From JAAUTT01 sp038213375 (GTDB lineage Bacteria; Bacteroidota; Bacteroidia; Bacteroidales; JAAUTT01), in assembly GCA_038213375.1 (NCBI GenBank), contig JBBQTB010000009.1:62001-126000 (forward strand): a stretch of 64,000 bases of DNA, given 5' to 3'. Both the position numbers and the translations under genes were made by a program. Positions 53,492 through 63,268 of the stretch are shown here, in pieces (positions within the stretch are counted from its first letter, which is position 1; every line of letters starts with the position of its first letter). The notes under the pieces were generated by a model. The model had not been told where the DNA came from and did no database searches. It saw only the letters and a list, made by a program, of their open reading frames with translations.

Positions 53492-56400
53492 ATGAAAAAA
53501 AAACATGAATATGCCCAATTATTTCCATTTCACGGGCAAAAAAAACTACTATGTATCATGAAGCTATCCTTTATTTTTACGGTACTATTTACTTTCCAAT
53601 TAGCTGCAAGTGTATATTCTCAATCGGAAGTGTTTAGTGTAAACTTAAAAAATACTACAGTTAAAGAGGTTTTTAAAACGATTGAAGGACAAAGCAAATT
53701 TCGTTTTTTTTACAACGACGAGTTAACTGATATGAACCGTCAGGTAAATCTGAATGTAAAGAATATAAAAATAGAAGCTATTCTCGCCGAGTTGTTCGAT
53801 CATTCAAAAATAACCTATCAAGTACTCGACAATAACCTGATAGTAATATTACCCAGGCAAGTCATTCAACAACAAACACTAACCGGCTTAGTTACTGATG
53901 CGACTAATGACGAACCCATTATTGGTGCCAACGTAACTATTGAAGGAACAACTTCAGGCACGGTAACCAATGCGAATGGAAAGTTTATTTTGGTTATTCC
54001 TAAATCGGATGCTGTTGTTGTAGTTTCCTTTCTGGGATATAATCCGCAAAAAGTCTCGGTAAATGGCCAATCAGTTCTGAATATTAAATTGGAGCCAGAT
54101 ATTACAAAACTAGATGAGGTTGTTGTTATTGGATACGGTACAGTAAAAAAGAGTGATGTTACAGGTGCTGTTTCTTCGGTTTCAACTGAGAAGATAAAAG
54201 CAGTTCCGGTAAACGACTTTCGTCAGGCCTTACAGGGCAGGGCCGCCGGAGTTGATGTCAATTATGGTAGTCGTCGCCCTGGTGATGGAGCTTCCGTTTT
54301 AATTCGCGGACGACGTTCCTTTACAGCGTCAAATGATCCGCTATATGTGATTGATGGAATACCAACCAGCAACGCACAGCTCGGCGATATCAATCCAACA
54401 GATATTGAGTCGATGGAAATATTGAAAGATGCTTCGGCCACAGCAATATATGGTTCCAGGGCTGCTAACGGTGTAGTTTTGATTCAAACCAAACGGGGAA
54501 AAACAGGAAAAACTATTGTAACTTACGATGGATATTATGGAATTAGCCAAATCGCCAGGAAAATGGATTTTGAAGATGGGGCTGGATATGCCGAGCAAAA
54601 ACGGGAAGCCTACCGAAATAATACCAAAAACTATTATAAATCTTCATATGCGGATCCTTTCTATGATTATTTCGATGCCAACGGTATTTTTAAGCAAGAT
54701 CCCATACTATGGGAATCTGTTTCCCAAGGATATGAATGGACAGATGATGCGAAAACAGTAGTGAAACGAGATGATAATGGAATTCCCATCTATCATCCTG
54801 ATCAGGTACGTTCTACTGATTGGACTTCATTGGTCACCCGACAAGGAGCTACTCAGAACCACAACATTAGTATCTCAGGTGGTAGTGAGAAAACAAAGGT
54901 GTTATTTGCTGCAACTTCTTATAGCGAACAAGGTGTTATAAAAGGTCAGGATTTTCAGCGGTATAACATCCGGTTGAATTTGGATCACGAAGTAACCAAA
55001 TGGTTTAAAATAGGAGCTTCAACGAATTATTCCTATTCTAAGCAAAATTATGGTTCAAACCTCTATAATTCAACCACAAATATATTACCTCTTGCCCTTC
55101 CTTATGATAAGGATGGCAATGTCGTGTTCAGACCAGGAAACGACGCCTTGACTTACACTCCTCTTAATGATATTGAAGGGATGATAAATGAGCGAACCAA
55201 AGGACGTTTCTTCTCTGCTATTTATACTGAACTTAAACCATTCAAGGATCTTACCTATCGAATGAATTTCGGGCCTGACTTTGGTCAGTACCGGAATGGA
55301 GAATTCCGGGCAGCCATGTCAAGTGATCGCCAGGGTTCAAGTCCATATGCAAGATATTACCAGGACCAACGTTGGAACTATGTATTGGAAAACATTCTTA
55401 CCTACAACAAATCGTTTGCTCAGAAACACGATCTTGGGTTAACCTTGATGCAAAGTATACAAGATGAACGGTTTGAAAGTTCTGAAATTACCGCTTACAA
55501 TCTTCCTTATGAAGCCCAAAAATGGTATAATATCGGAACTGCCGGAACAATCAATAGTATTGGAAGTAATCTTTGGACTCAAAAAATGGCTTCGTTTATG
55601 GGTCGTATTAATTACTCCTACAATAACAAGTACCTGATTACGATTACCGGTCGTCAGGATGGTGCATCCATGCTTGCTGAAGGTCATAAGTACGATTTTT
55701 TTCCAGCCATTGCTTTGGCTTGGAAAGTTGGGAAAGAAGATTTTTTTAAAAATATCAGCTTCATGAGCGACCTCAAACTTCGGGGAGGTTATGGTGTAAC
55801 CGGTAATTCATCGATTAGTCCATATCAAACCCAGGGAGACCTGGCAAGAACCAAATATGATTGGAATGGATCCACCGGTTATGGATATCGGCCAAATACA
55901 ATTCCTAATAAAGGCCTAAAATGGGAAACAACGGCCTCCGCCAACGTTGCCCTTGATTTTGGGCTTTTGGACAACCGAATCACAGGTACCATTGATGCTT
56001 ACCAATCCAATACTTCAAATCTGTTAATGCAGATGCAATTGCCAACGGAAAGCGGTTTTGGACTTATGCTTGCCAATGTTGGTAAGACACGGAATACCGG
56101 CCTTGAAATCCAGCTATCGGCCACGATTTTGAATACTGCTTCAGGGTTCAAATGGAGTACCGATTTGATGTGGTACAAAAACAAAGAAGAAATCACAGAA
56201 CTTTATGGTGGTAAAAAAGATGATCCGGGAAATAAATGGTTTATTGGCCAGCCAATCAGAACGTTTTATGACTATAAATTACAAGGAATTTGGCAGGACA
56301 CGCCTCAGGATAGCGCCATGATGAAGGCCTATAATGCTAAAGGAGCCAAATTTGCTGCCGGAAAAATAAGGGTAGTGGATACCAATGGAGATACTACTAT

Positions 56401-56926
56401 TAATGCAAATGACCGGCAAGTTCTGGGTTCGGATGTTCCAAAATGGACCGGCAGCTGGGGCAATACCTTTTCATACAAAGGAGTTGAATTGTCTTTCTTT
56501 TTGTATACAAAACAAGGACAAATGCTGAATGCTCAGGTTTTGAGTGATCGGATGAATTTATTTGGACGGTATGAAAACCTGAATGTCAATTTTTGGGCAC
56601 CTTCAGATCCGAACAGGGCTATTGCCACGCACCCACGACCAAATTCTGATCAGGAATTTCCTGAATATAGGGATGTATACCGATATGTGAATGGCTCATT
56701 TACAAAGCTAAGAAACGTCACACTTGCTTATAATTTTCCTCAAAGCATTGTTTCAAAGCTAAAAATGCAAAATCTCAGAATCTATATAACAGCACAAAAT
56801 CCAATTACATGGACAAATTTTAAAGGTCTAGATCCTGAATTTGTAACTAATAGTTCAACCGGTGAAACTGGTGTTGATACACCAAGTACAAAAGTGTATA
56901 TGTTTGGTGTCAATGTTACATTTTAA
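53492..56926 (+). CDS. SusC/RagA TonB-linked outer-membrane transporter with STN domain (second)
   Basis: 1144 residues. Again a basic N-terminal extension (KHEYAQLFPFHGQKKLLCI) precedes the signal peptide (MKLSFIFTVLFTFQLAASVYSQ). STN domain (~45-115; VFKTIEGQSKFRFFYND, LDNNLIVIL), CarboxypepD_reg-like domain (LTGLVTDATNDEPIIGANVTIEGTTSG), plug with LDEVVVIGYGTVKKSDVTGAVSS, ALQGRAAGVDV, and INPTDIESMEILKDASATAIYGSRAANGVVLIQTKRG, and a barrel ending PSTKVYMFGVNVTF. Distinct from the first SusC in plug and barrel, so a different glycan or fragment is probably taken up. SusD follows 45 bp later. Confidence 0.96.
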   Translation: MKKKHEYAQLFPFHGQKKLLCIMKLSFIFTVLFTFQLAASVYSQSEVFSVNLKNTTVKEVFKTIEGQSKFRFFYNDELTDMNRQVNLNVKNIKIEAILAELFDHSKITYQVLDNNLIVILPRQVIQQQTLTGLVTDATNDEPIIGANVTIEGTTSGTVTNANGKFILVIPKSDAVVVVSFLGYNPQKVSVNGQSVLNIKLEPDITKLDEVVVIGYGTVKKSDVTGAVSSVSTEKIKAVPVNDFRQALQGRAAGVDVNYGSRRPGDGASVLIRGRRSFTASNDPLYVIDGIPTSNAQLGDINPTDIESMEILKDASATAIYGSRAANGVVLIQTKRGKTGKTIVTYDGYYGISQIARKMDFEDGAGYAEQKREAYRNNTKNYYKSSYADPFYDYFDANGIFKQDPILWESVSQGYEWTDDAKTVVKRDDNGIPIYHPDQVRSTDWTSLVTRQGATQNHNISISGGSEKTKVLFAATSYSEQGVIKGQDFQRYNIRLNLDHEVTKWFKIGASTNYSYSKQNYGSNLYNSTTNILPLALPYDKDGNVVFRPGNDALTYTPLNDIEGMINERTKGRFFSAIYTELKPFKDLTYRMNFGPDFGQYRNGEFRAAMSSDRQGSSPYARYYQDQRWNYVLENILTYNKSFAQKHDLGLTLMQSIQDERFESSEITAYNLPYEAQKWYNIGTAGTINSIGSNLWTQKMASFMGRINYSYNNKYLITITGRQDGASMLAEGHKYDFFPAIALAWKVGKEDFFKNISFMSDLKLRGGYGVTGNSSISPYQTQGDLARTKYDWNGSTGYGYRPNTIPNKGLKWETTASANVALDFGLLDNRITGTIDAYQSNTSNLLMQMQLPTESGFGLMLANVGKTRNTGLEIQLSATILNTASGFKWSTDLMWYKNKEEITELYGGKKDDPGNKWFIGQPIRTFYDYKLQGIWQDTPQDSAMMKAYNAKGAKFAAGKIRVVDTNGDTTINANDRQVLGSDVPKWTGSWGNTFSYKGVELSFFLYTKQGQMLNAQVLSDRMNLFGRYENLNVNFWAPSDPNRAIATHPRPNSDQEFPEYRDVYRYVNGSFTKLRNVTLAYNFPQSIVSKLKMQNLRIYITAQNPITWTNFKGLDPEFVTNSSTGETGVDTPSTKVYMFGVNVTF

Positions 56927-56971
56927 TCACCTTAAATGTGTTGTTTATTACTTATCTCAAAAAAAATAAAT

Positions 56972-58753
56972 ATGAAAAATAAAATATTTTTTACCTTTCT
57001 TTTAACTGGGCTTCTGGCAAGTTCCTGCGATAATTATTTGAAAGAAGAAATGGTTTCCGGAGTCACTTATTCTTATTACGCTACGGAAAAAGGGATTACT
57101 GACGGATTGAATGCTGCTTATCCGCAATTGAAAGAATTTTATGGACATGAGCGTGGCATGACGATGGCCGAATTGGGAACCGATGAGTACATGAATGGTT
57201 CTGATGGAAGTTATAAACATTATAATTATTACACCACAGCCTTAAATTCATTTGATAACTGGGTCAACGATCTTTGGACCCAGTATTATCAAGGGATTAA
57301 TATTTGTAATAATGTCATTGATAACATGCCAAATGTAAAATTTGTGAATGCCGCCACCCAGGATATCCGAATGGGCGAAGCATATTTTTTAAGGGCTATG
57401 TTTTATTTTGGATTGGTTCAGCAATTTGGAGCTATTCCCTTAAAAACAAAGGCTACCACAAGTCCTGAACGTGAATACAAACGTGCTCCGGTCGCTGACA
57501 TTTACAAACAACTTGTGTCTGACCTCAGAATGGCTGAATCAAAATTGCCTGTATCACAAAGCGAATATGGACGTGCAACCAAAGGGGCAGCTCAACATTT
57601 GTTATCGTTGGTATACTTAACACGCACAAGCGCCGAAACTGATATCAGAGGTGCTCAACCGACTGATCCTGATTCGGTTATTTTTTATTCTGAAGCAGTT
57701 ATAACTTCAGGAAAATATGCATTGGAGTCAGATTGTTCTACCTTCTATAATTTTTATATTCTGAATAAGGTGGATAATCCAAATAGTAAAGAGGTTATTT
57801 TCGCTGTTCAGAATTCTTTGGATCCATTGTTACGTGGCAATGGCAATCAGAGCCATTTGTTTTACCTGATGGAATATGATACCAAACCGGGTATGGTGCG
57901 GGATATCGCTAACGGCCGACCATGGAAGCGATTGATGCCTACCGACTACACCATTAATTCGTACAATAGAAAAATCGATTCACGGTTTTACAAAGAGTTT
58001 AAGATGGCTTACTATAGCAATAACAGTGGCACCATTCCAAAGGATGGTACTGGTAAACCCAAATTTAAATTTGGTGATACTGCGATTTATGTCACTTTGC
58101 AAAAGGATATTACAAATACAGTTGCAACATCAAAATCCTTTACATGGTACCCGCAAAGCGTTAAAAAAGACGATAATTCCGGATATGTACGAGATTCGTA
58201 TTCTGAAAAGGATTTTCCTACCTTGATTAAATTTTTGGATCCTCATCGTGAAACAGTTGTAGTTCAGGAAGGCGGACGTGATTTTCCAGTTTACCGATAT
58301 GCAGAAACATTGTTGATTGCTGCTGAAGCATATGGCCGCAAAGGCAATTATACCAAAGCAGCGGAGTATATCAATATGGTTCGGAAAAGGGCGGCCTACA
58401 AGGATAATGAAGCTAAACCAAAAGAATTTTTAACCGTTGAAGGCGGTGATGCTGCTAAACTCACGCTAAGTACTGAAAATGACATGCTCATTACAGAAGC
58501 AGATATAAATACACCTGACAAACTTGTCAATTTCATCCTCGATGAACGCGCACGTGAACTTCTCGGTGAAAATCATCGTTGGTTTGATCTTGTGCGCTGT
58601 GGAAAACTATTCGAAAGAGTAAAAGCCTATAACCCAAAAGCATCGGGAATAGCTGAATACCACAAACTTCGTCCAATACCACAAGCTGTTCATATCGATC
58701 GACTTATAAATGCCGGACCTTTGTCGGAAGAACAAAATCAAGGTTATTATTAG
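56972..58753 (+). CDS. SusD/RagB surface glycan-binding lipoprotein (second)
   Basis: 593 residues from the ATG at 56972 (MKNKIFFTFLLTGLLASSC), which gives an orthodox lipoprotein signal; an earlier in-frame ATG at 56936 would add 12 residues without signal features. SusD hallmarks: MGEAYFLRAMFYFGLVQQFGAIPL, RATKGAAQHLLSLVYLTRT, VYRYAETLLIAAEAYGRKGNYTKAAEYINMVRKRAAY and DERARELLGENHRWFDLVRCGKLF, ending LRPIPQAVHIDRLINAGPLSEEQNQGYY-type sequence. It works with the SusC encoded upstream; a terminator follows. Confidence 0.95.
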   Translation: MKNKIFFTFLLTGLLASSCDNYLKEEMVSGVTYSYYATEKGITDGLNAAYPQLKEFYGHERGMTMAELGTDEYMNGSDGSYKHYNYYTTALNSFDNWVNDLWTQYYQGINICNNVIDNMPNVKFVNAATQDIRMGEAYFLRAMFYFGLVQQFGAIPLKTKATTSPEREYKRAPVADIYKQLVSDLRMAESKLPVSQSEYGRATKGAAQHLLSLVYLTRTSAETDIRGAQPTDPDSVIFYSEAVITSGKYALESDCSTFYNFYILNKVDNPNSKEVIFAVQNSLDPLLRGNGNQSHLFYLMEYDTKPGMVRDIANGRPWKRLMPTDYTINSYNRKIDSRFYKEFKMAYYSNNSGTIPKDGTGKPKFKFGDTAIYVTLQKDITNTVATSKSFTWYPQSVKKDDNSGYVRDSYSEKDFPTLIKFLDPHRETVVVQEGGRDFPVYRYAETLLIAAEAYGRKGNYTKAAEYINMVRKRAAYKDNEAKPKEFLTVEGGDAAKLTLSTENDMLITEADINTPDKLVNFILDERARELLGENHRWFDLVRCGKLFERVKAYNPKASGIAEYHKLRPIPQAVHIDRLINAGPLSEEQNQGYY

Positions 58754-58773
58754 ATCATTGGGAACTCATATAA

Positions 58774-58810
58774 AAAGCCGCTCAGGAAAACTGTTGCGGC
58801 TTTCTTTTTA
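58774..58810 (+). terminator. Rho-independent terminator of the second susCD module
   Basis: AAAGCCGC (58774-58781) pairs with GCGGCTTT (58796-58803) around a 14-base loop, followed by CTTTTTATT. Confidence 0.85.
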
Positions 58811-58833
58811 TTAGACAATTCAAAAACTTTTAC

Positions 58834-59245
58834 AATGAAAACAAAAATAGTTACTTTACTTATTGTTTTAAGTTTTTTATTCTCAATATCATATTCTCAA
58901 AAATGGGATAAAATGTAAGCTAATATGAAAGGGAAGAGGGTATTGCTTTAAACAAAAAACGGCAAGGGATATGTTCATGACAACATTTGGGCCAGCATCG
59001 ATAACATACTTAAACTGGGACGCGAGCATGGATTTAGGGTTGATACGATAACTAACCCTACGGTATTTAGGGACGAAAGTATGAAAAAATACAATGCTGT
59101 TATTTTTTCTAATACCAACAACGAGGTATTCGATACAGAGGCCCAAAAAGCAGCCTTTATGCATTAAATCTTCAGGAGATGAATGTTTATGTAGTTGATA
59201 AGGAGCATCCGTCGGCAAAGAATATGCCTGAGACCTGGGTAGTAA
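58834..59245 (+). pseudogene. Decayed ThuA-domain protein
   Basis: An ATG at 58834 starts a good signal peptide (MKTKIVTLLIVLSFLFSISYSQ), but a TAA follows at 58917. Reading on in other frames gives GKRVLL, a stop, then TKNGKGYVHDNIWASIDNIL and KYNAVIFSNTNNEVFDTEAQKAAF, the typical N-terminal half of ThuA (trehalose-utilisation-like) domains. After an apparent internal deletion comes NVYVVDKEHPSAKNMPETWV, a later ThuA motif. At least one nonsense or frameshift change and an internal loss prevent a product. ThuA-type proteins are secreted or periplasmic and common in Bacteroidota sugar loci. Confidence 0.8.
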
Positions 59246-59335
59246 AGGGTGAACTTTCCTATTTTTTCAGGTGATGTTTATCGTTTGCTCACCACCCAAA
59301 ATTGGATTGTGGATTTTATTCAAATTAATGTATCC
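59246..59335 (+). pseudogene. Fragment homologous to the C-terminal region of the VWA protein
   Basis: Reads NFPIFSGDVYRLLTTQNWIV and DFIQINVS, clearly matching NFPVLSGNVYRMLTNQNWVV and DSIQVNVS of the VWA protein gene (about 23654-23740). The similarity covers about 29 residues and no more. It is fused directly to the ThuA remnant and ends just before the phosphoglucose isomerase stop on the other strand. Confidence 0.8.
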
Positions 59336-59378
59336 CCACATCTCGTCATAGAGCACAATGTCCAATGGCCTTATCTTA

Positions 59379-60158
59379 TTATGGGACAAAATTTTCCCAT
59401 TCTTTTTTCTTCAATTCGGGGTTGGCCATGTACAGAAACGTTTCGGGCTTTTGTTCAAAAACAGTATAAATGGGGACATCTTTTACTAACCCAAGTTCGG
59501 GGTGTAAAGCTGGTCTTTTTTGTATCAGTTTAGATGGCTTATAATTCTGGTTCGCCTTCCAACTAAGGACATTGTTGGCTTCGTAAGCCGGAAACCAGGC
59601 CAACCCTTTATGGGCGCGAACATCATCATATTCGAACCCAAAGTTGCGGTCGCACCATGCGCCAAACGTCAAAGGTTCGTTGGGATCGGAGCTAATGGTG
59701 GCATGGGCCCAATCGGGAGGGACAACCACAACTTCGCCAGGGCCAGCTTCCACGGCAAAACAGCGGCCCGGATAATCACCGGCGGATTCCTGCATATAAA
59801 TAATAGCCCGTCCTGCCCAAATTTCATATATTTCCGGTGGCGACATGGTATTGTTGCGTGCCTTTTTATGCACATGCCCCTGGCTGCGGACAGGTTCGTT
59901 CCCTAACCGCCCGGCGGCATATGTAACCACACCATACAATAAGTTGTGCCCCACAAGGTATGGCTTATGAACAAGCTTCCCAACATCCATGGCAATAGCA
60001 TACACGGGGTCGGGACCGTCGCAATTGGGATCGAGCAGGCTTATACGGATGGAATCGAGGGTGCGGTTTTCAACTGCAGGGCCAAAAACTCCCGGTCCAT
60101 ATTCAAACCCCATCGGTTGGGTGGTTGGCTGTATGCGAAATCCTGGATTAAAATTCAT
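59379..60158 (-). CDS. Cupin-type glucose-6-phosphate isomerase family protein
   Basis: 259 residues, cytoplasmic. The central cupin holds RSQGHVHKKARNNTMSPPEIYEIWAGRAIIYMQ, with the two His and Glu metal ligands of the archaeal/cupin phosphoglucose isomerase family (PgiA type), and the second cupin motif GEVVVVPPDWAHATISSDP. The N-terminal ~85 residues and the C-terminal tail ending FVP are typical additions in the Bacteroidota versions. It would interconvert glucose-6-phosphate and fructose-6-phosphate or an allied sugar; metabolite preference is not shown. It is the last gene of the minus-strand cluster, 26 bp after the GH-A gene. GC is visibly higher than in the region to the left. Confidence 0.87.
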   Translation of the reverse strand: MNFNPGFRIQPTTQPMGFEYGPGVFGPAVENRTLDSIRISLLDPNCDGPDPVYAIAMDVGKLVHKPYLVGHNLLYGVVTYAAGRLGNEPVRSQGHVHKKARNNTMSPPEIYEIWAGRAIIYMQESAGDYPGRCFAVEAGPGEVVVVPPDWAHATISSDPNEPLTFGAWCDRNFGFEYDDVRAHKGLAWFPAYEANNVLSWKANQNYKPSKLIQKRPALHPELGLVKDVPIYTVFEQKPETFLYMANPELKKKEWENFVP

Positions 60159-60184
60159 TGTTGAAACATATTAATTTGAATAAA

Positions 60185-61687
60185 CTATTCTATCACCCCC
60201 AGGTCATCCTGGTTCAAACAATAAGTAGTGAAAACGGTGAGGCTTTCGGGAAGCAAAGTAATAACCTGTGATTTATCTAGGCCACTAACCTTTCTCAATG
60301 GATCAAGCCTAAAAGAAGGTTTGGCTACCAATTCGTCAGTTACCTGGTACAATTGAAATATTTTCTCTGCCGGTACACCTTTTATGGTAAGATTAACATC
60401 CACTGCATTTTTCCGGTTGTTTACAAACAATAGGACAATGTTTCCATCACGGTTACGAATAACAGTTGGCTTTACACCATCAATGCAATAGTCAGTTTCC
60501 CAAGACAGCATGGAAGCATATTTCCCCATAAACCGTGAAAGCATTGCAAACCCATAATAGGCTGCATTTTCGGGGATCACATTTGATCTATAGGCTTTCT
60601 TTTCGGTATCATATGTGCAAACCAGCTGCCACTGGCCATCCAGATCGCCGCGGTTTGTAAAACTCCATCGGTTAAATCCATCGGCGCCCAGGTTTATTCC
60701 ACTGATGACATCCGAAGCATTTGAAAGTGCTGCGGCAAAGCTTTTAGGGCCTGGGTTGCTGCCTCCCCAACCAAGACTCATGTTGCCAAATTCGCTTAAA
60801 AATAAAGGTTTGTTGTGTTGATGTGCCCATTGGATCCAGTCATTCAGCTTGGATTCATCTTTGTTGCTGATACCATCATACGAATGAATGTCATAACTTC
60901 CAAGGTATTCGTCGAAATCGATTTTTGAAGCATCAAAGGGTGGAAGGCTGGTCCAATCGGGGCCGGAAATAGGAATTTTTATTCCCTGGGCGATGAATGT
61001 TTCGTGAAGTTTTTTCCACGCATCGGTAATGCTTGGCCCAACATTATCCCCAGAGCTCCACCAGGATCCCCATGGCCCGCCAGGAGGTTCATTGGTCATA
61101 CAAAAATATTTAATACAGGTGTATTTACGGGTTACGGTAAGGTGTTTTAAAAAAGTTGCGATCCCATTTGCAAAATCATCTAGCGATTTTGGTGAACTTA
61201 TCAACGGGTGAACCCCGGGAAAAGAGTTCCAAGCCACATGTCCCCACATCTGTTGAAGAAAAACATCGGCATGATTGGATTCGCACCAATCTAGGATCTT
61301 ATAAAGTACATTCATCTCCTCATTGTTCCAGTCGAATATATTTCGTTCCGGTTCGTACATGCCTTGGCTTAATTCTACGCGGACAAAGTTAAGCCCCAGC
61401 CACCTGGCATGGTAATATAGCTGGTTCCAGGCTGCGGTGTCGGACAATGGCGGGTTTCCTGCAAAAGCACTTCCGCGAGGACAGGCAGATATTGCCGGAT
61501 AGTTATATTTTTCGTTTCCCAGGGGAATATCTTTTACCAGGGCATGCCATGAGGCTCCAATTCCCCCTTTCATTTGTTGCAAAACCATGCTTGCATCAAC
61601 CCTAAGGTTCAAACTTTTTTCCTGGGAATTTGCTGAGTGATGGTTTACAAACAATACTATAAAAATAATCGTAGCAAGATGTTTCAT
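60185..61687 (-). CDS. Secreted clan GH-A glycoside hydrolase (GH5/GH30-like)
   Basis: 500 residues from the ATG at 61687, which gives a signal peptide (HLATIIFIVLFVNHHSANSQ); an upstream in-frame ATG would add 11 residues without function. The TIM barrel carries GGIGASWHAL, FVRVELSQGMYEPER, acid/base E200 in CMTNEPPGGPWG and probable nucleophile E299 in LFLSEFGNMSLG, the NE/E arrangement of clan GH-A retaining enzymes. The C-terminal ~110 residues make a beta-sandwich (VIRNRDGNIVLLFVNNRKNAVDVNLTIKG). I cannot settle the family; the FxGxGAS opening recalls GH30/GH59 and the Glu positions GH5. A substrate in the galactan/mannan range would fit the genome context, but that is inference. Confidence 0.8.
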   Translation of the reverse strand: MKHLATIIFIVLFVNHHSANSQEKSLNLRVDASMVLQQMKGGIGASWHALVKDIPLGNEKYNYPAISACPRGSAFAGNPPLSDTAAWNQLYYHARWLGLNFVRVELSQGMYEPERNIFDWNNEEMNVLYKILDWCESNHADVFLQQMWGHVAWNSFPGVHPLISSPKSLDDFANGIATFLKHLTVTRKYTCIKYFCMTNEPPGGPWGSWWSSGDNVGPSITDAWKKLHETFIAQGIKIPISGPDWTSLPPFDASKIDFDEYLGSYDIHSYDGISNKDESKLNDWIQWAHQHNKPLFLSEFGNMSLGWGGSNPGPKSFAAALSNASDVISGINLGADGFNRWSFTNRGDLDGQWQLVCTYDTEKKAYRSNVIPENAAYYGFAMLSRFMGKYASMLSWETDYCIDGVKPTVIRNRDGNIVLLFVNNRKNAVDVNLTIKGVPAEKIFQLYQVTDELVAKPSFRLDPLRKVSGLDKSQVITLLPESLTVFTTYCLNQDDLGVIE

Positions 61688-61766
61688 ATGGAGTTTAGAA
61701 TTTATGCAGGTTAGATTCATTATTTCTTCATATAATTAATTGTAAACTACTTAGCCTTCATAATTA

Positions 61767-63104
61767 TTATTTATTCATCAAAATTTTCTCCAGTTCTTCC
61801 AAGCTTTTCCCTTTAGTTTCGGGTATTTTAAAAATAACAAAAAGTAGCAGGAAGAAACACATGATGTCGAATACAAGGAAGGATGTTCCACCTCCCAACC
61901 GGTTCAGCATCACCGGAAAAGTTAAAGAAACCAGAAAGCATGAAATCCACAAGGCAACAATGGCCAGAGACATGGCTTTGCTCCTGAACTTGTTCGGAAA
62001 GATTTCGGAGATGACCACCCACGATATCGGCCCGATTGAAGCAGCAAACGATGCAATATAAGTCAGGATAAAAATCAAAATAAGGTAACCATCGAACTTT
62101 TTCAGATAAAAAGCTATGGTAATAATGGTTAAGGAGATGAACATACCCAATGCCCCTCCAATCAACAAAGGCTTGCGTCCCCATTTGTCGATCCAACGGA
62201 TTGCAACGAGGGTAAATAGAAAATTCACCCCACCAATAATGATGGTTTGTGTTAACGCCGAACCTGTGCCAGATCCCATCGATTTAAAAATGACCGGAGC
62301 GTAGTACATGATAGAATTGATGCCCGTTACCTGGGAAAATACGGCTAAAAAAACACCAATTCCTAAAAGAGGTCTCATCTTATTTGAGAACAATTCGCGG
62401 TATGTCCCACGTTCTTTGGTGGCAATGGACTCTTCAATAGCCGCTAGTTCAACGGTCGCTATTTCAGTCCCATTGATACGTTTTAAGATGGTAAACGCTT
62501 CATCATCCCGGTTTTTCTGCACCAGCCACCGCGGGCTTTCGGGCACAAACAGCAATGTAACAAAGAACAGGAAAGCCGGGGCACCCATTACACCAAGCAT
62601 CCAGCGCCAATTGTTTTCGCCGGAACCTGATAATAGGTAATTGGAAAAAAAGGCTAACAATATACCAACCACAATGGCAAGTTGGTTAAGTGAAACCAGG
62701 GTTCCACGGTTTTTTGCCGGTGCAATTTCCGAAATATACATGGGCGATAACATGGAAGCGGTTCCAACAGCGATACCACCAAATACACGGCAGATAATAA
62801 AAACAGCCAAATGGGTCGATAGTGCCGATCCAATGGCAGAGATGACAAAAAGCAGTGCAGCCGCCAAAAGTGTTTTACGGCGTCCGAAAATATCCCCTGG
62901 CTTACCGGAAGAAATGACACCAATAACACAGCCAACAAGAAGACTGCTTACAGTCCATCCGAGGGCAATATCGTTAAGTCCGAAATAAGGCTGAAGGAAT
63001 GGTGTAGTGCCTGAAATAACTGCTGTGTCGAATCCGAACAGCAGTCCGCCCAATGCAGCTACAAGGGAGGCCAGGATTAAGAAATTCGAATCTTTTTCTT
63101 TCAT
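61767..63104 (-). CDS. MFS sugar porter (sugar:H+ symporter, XylE/GalP-like)
   Basis: 445 residues, twelve hydrophobic segments. Sugar porter signatures: GGLLFGFDTAVISGTTPFL in helix 1, the loop 2-3 motif GKPGDIFGRRKTLL, GGIAVGTASMLSPMYISEIAPAKNRGTLVS, PESPRWLVQKNRDDEA after helix 6, the QVTGINSIMYYAPVIF segment, RWIDKWGRKPLLIGG, and the C-terminal PETKGKSLEELEKI. It imports a monosaccharide with protons through the inner membrane, probably one released by the neighbouring hydrolase. Sugar identity cannot be read from sequence. It lies 79 bp from the GH-A gene and 164 bp from the isomerase gene on the same strand. Confidence 0.93.
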   Translation of the reverse strand: MKEKDSNFLILASLVAALGGLLFGFDTAVISGTTPFLQPYFGLNDIALGWTVSSLLVGCVIGVISSGKPGDIFGRRKTLLAAALLFVISAIGSALSTHLAVFIICRVFGGIAVGTASMLSPMYISEIAPAKNRGTLVSLNQLAIVVGILLAFFSNYLLSGSGENNWRWMLGVMGAPAFLFFVTLLFVPESPRWLVQKNRDDEAFTILKRINGTEIATVELAAIEESIATKERGTYRELFSNKMRPLLGIGVFLAVFSQVTGINSIMYYAPVIFKSMGSGTGSALTQTIIIGGVNFLFTLVAIRWIDKWGRKPLLIGGALGMFISLTIITIAFYLKKFDGYLILIFILTYIASFAASIGPISWVVISEIFPNKFRSKAMSLAIVALWISCFLVSLTFPVMLNRLGGGTSFLVFDIMCFFLLLFVIFKIPETKGKSLEELEKILMNK

Positions 63105-63268
63105 AATGAGGATGTTAGTCTTTTTATTGTTAAGTTTTGTTAGGGAGAGCTTAGCCAGAGGCTACGCTCAGCACTCCTTATTCAGCACGCAATGCCATGT
63201 TCAATTCTTCGTTCTTTGAGACTTAGGTATAAATACTATTTACTTGGTACTGATTACTTGGTGTTTTT

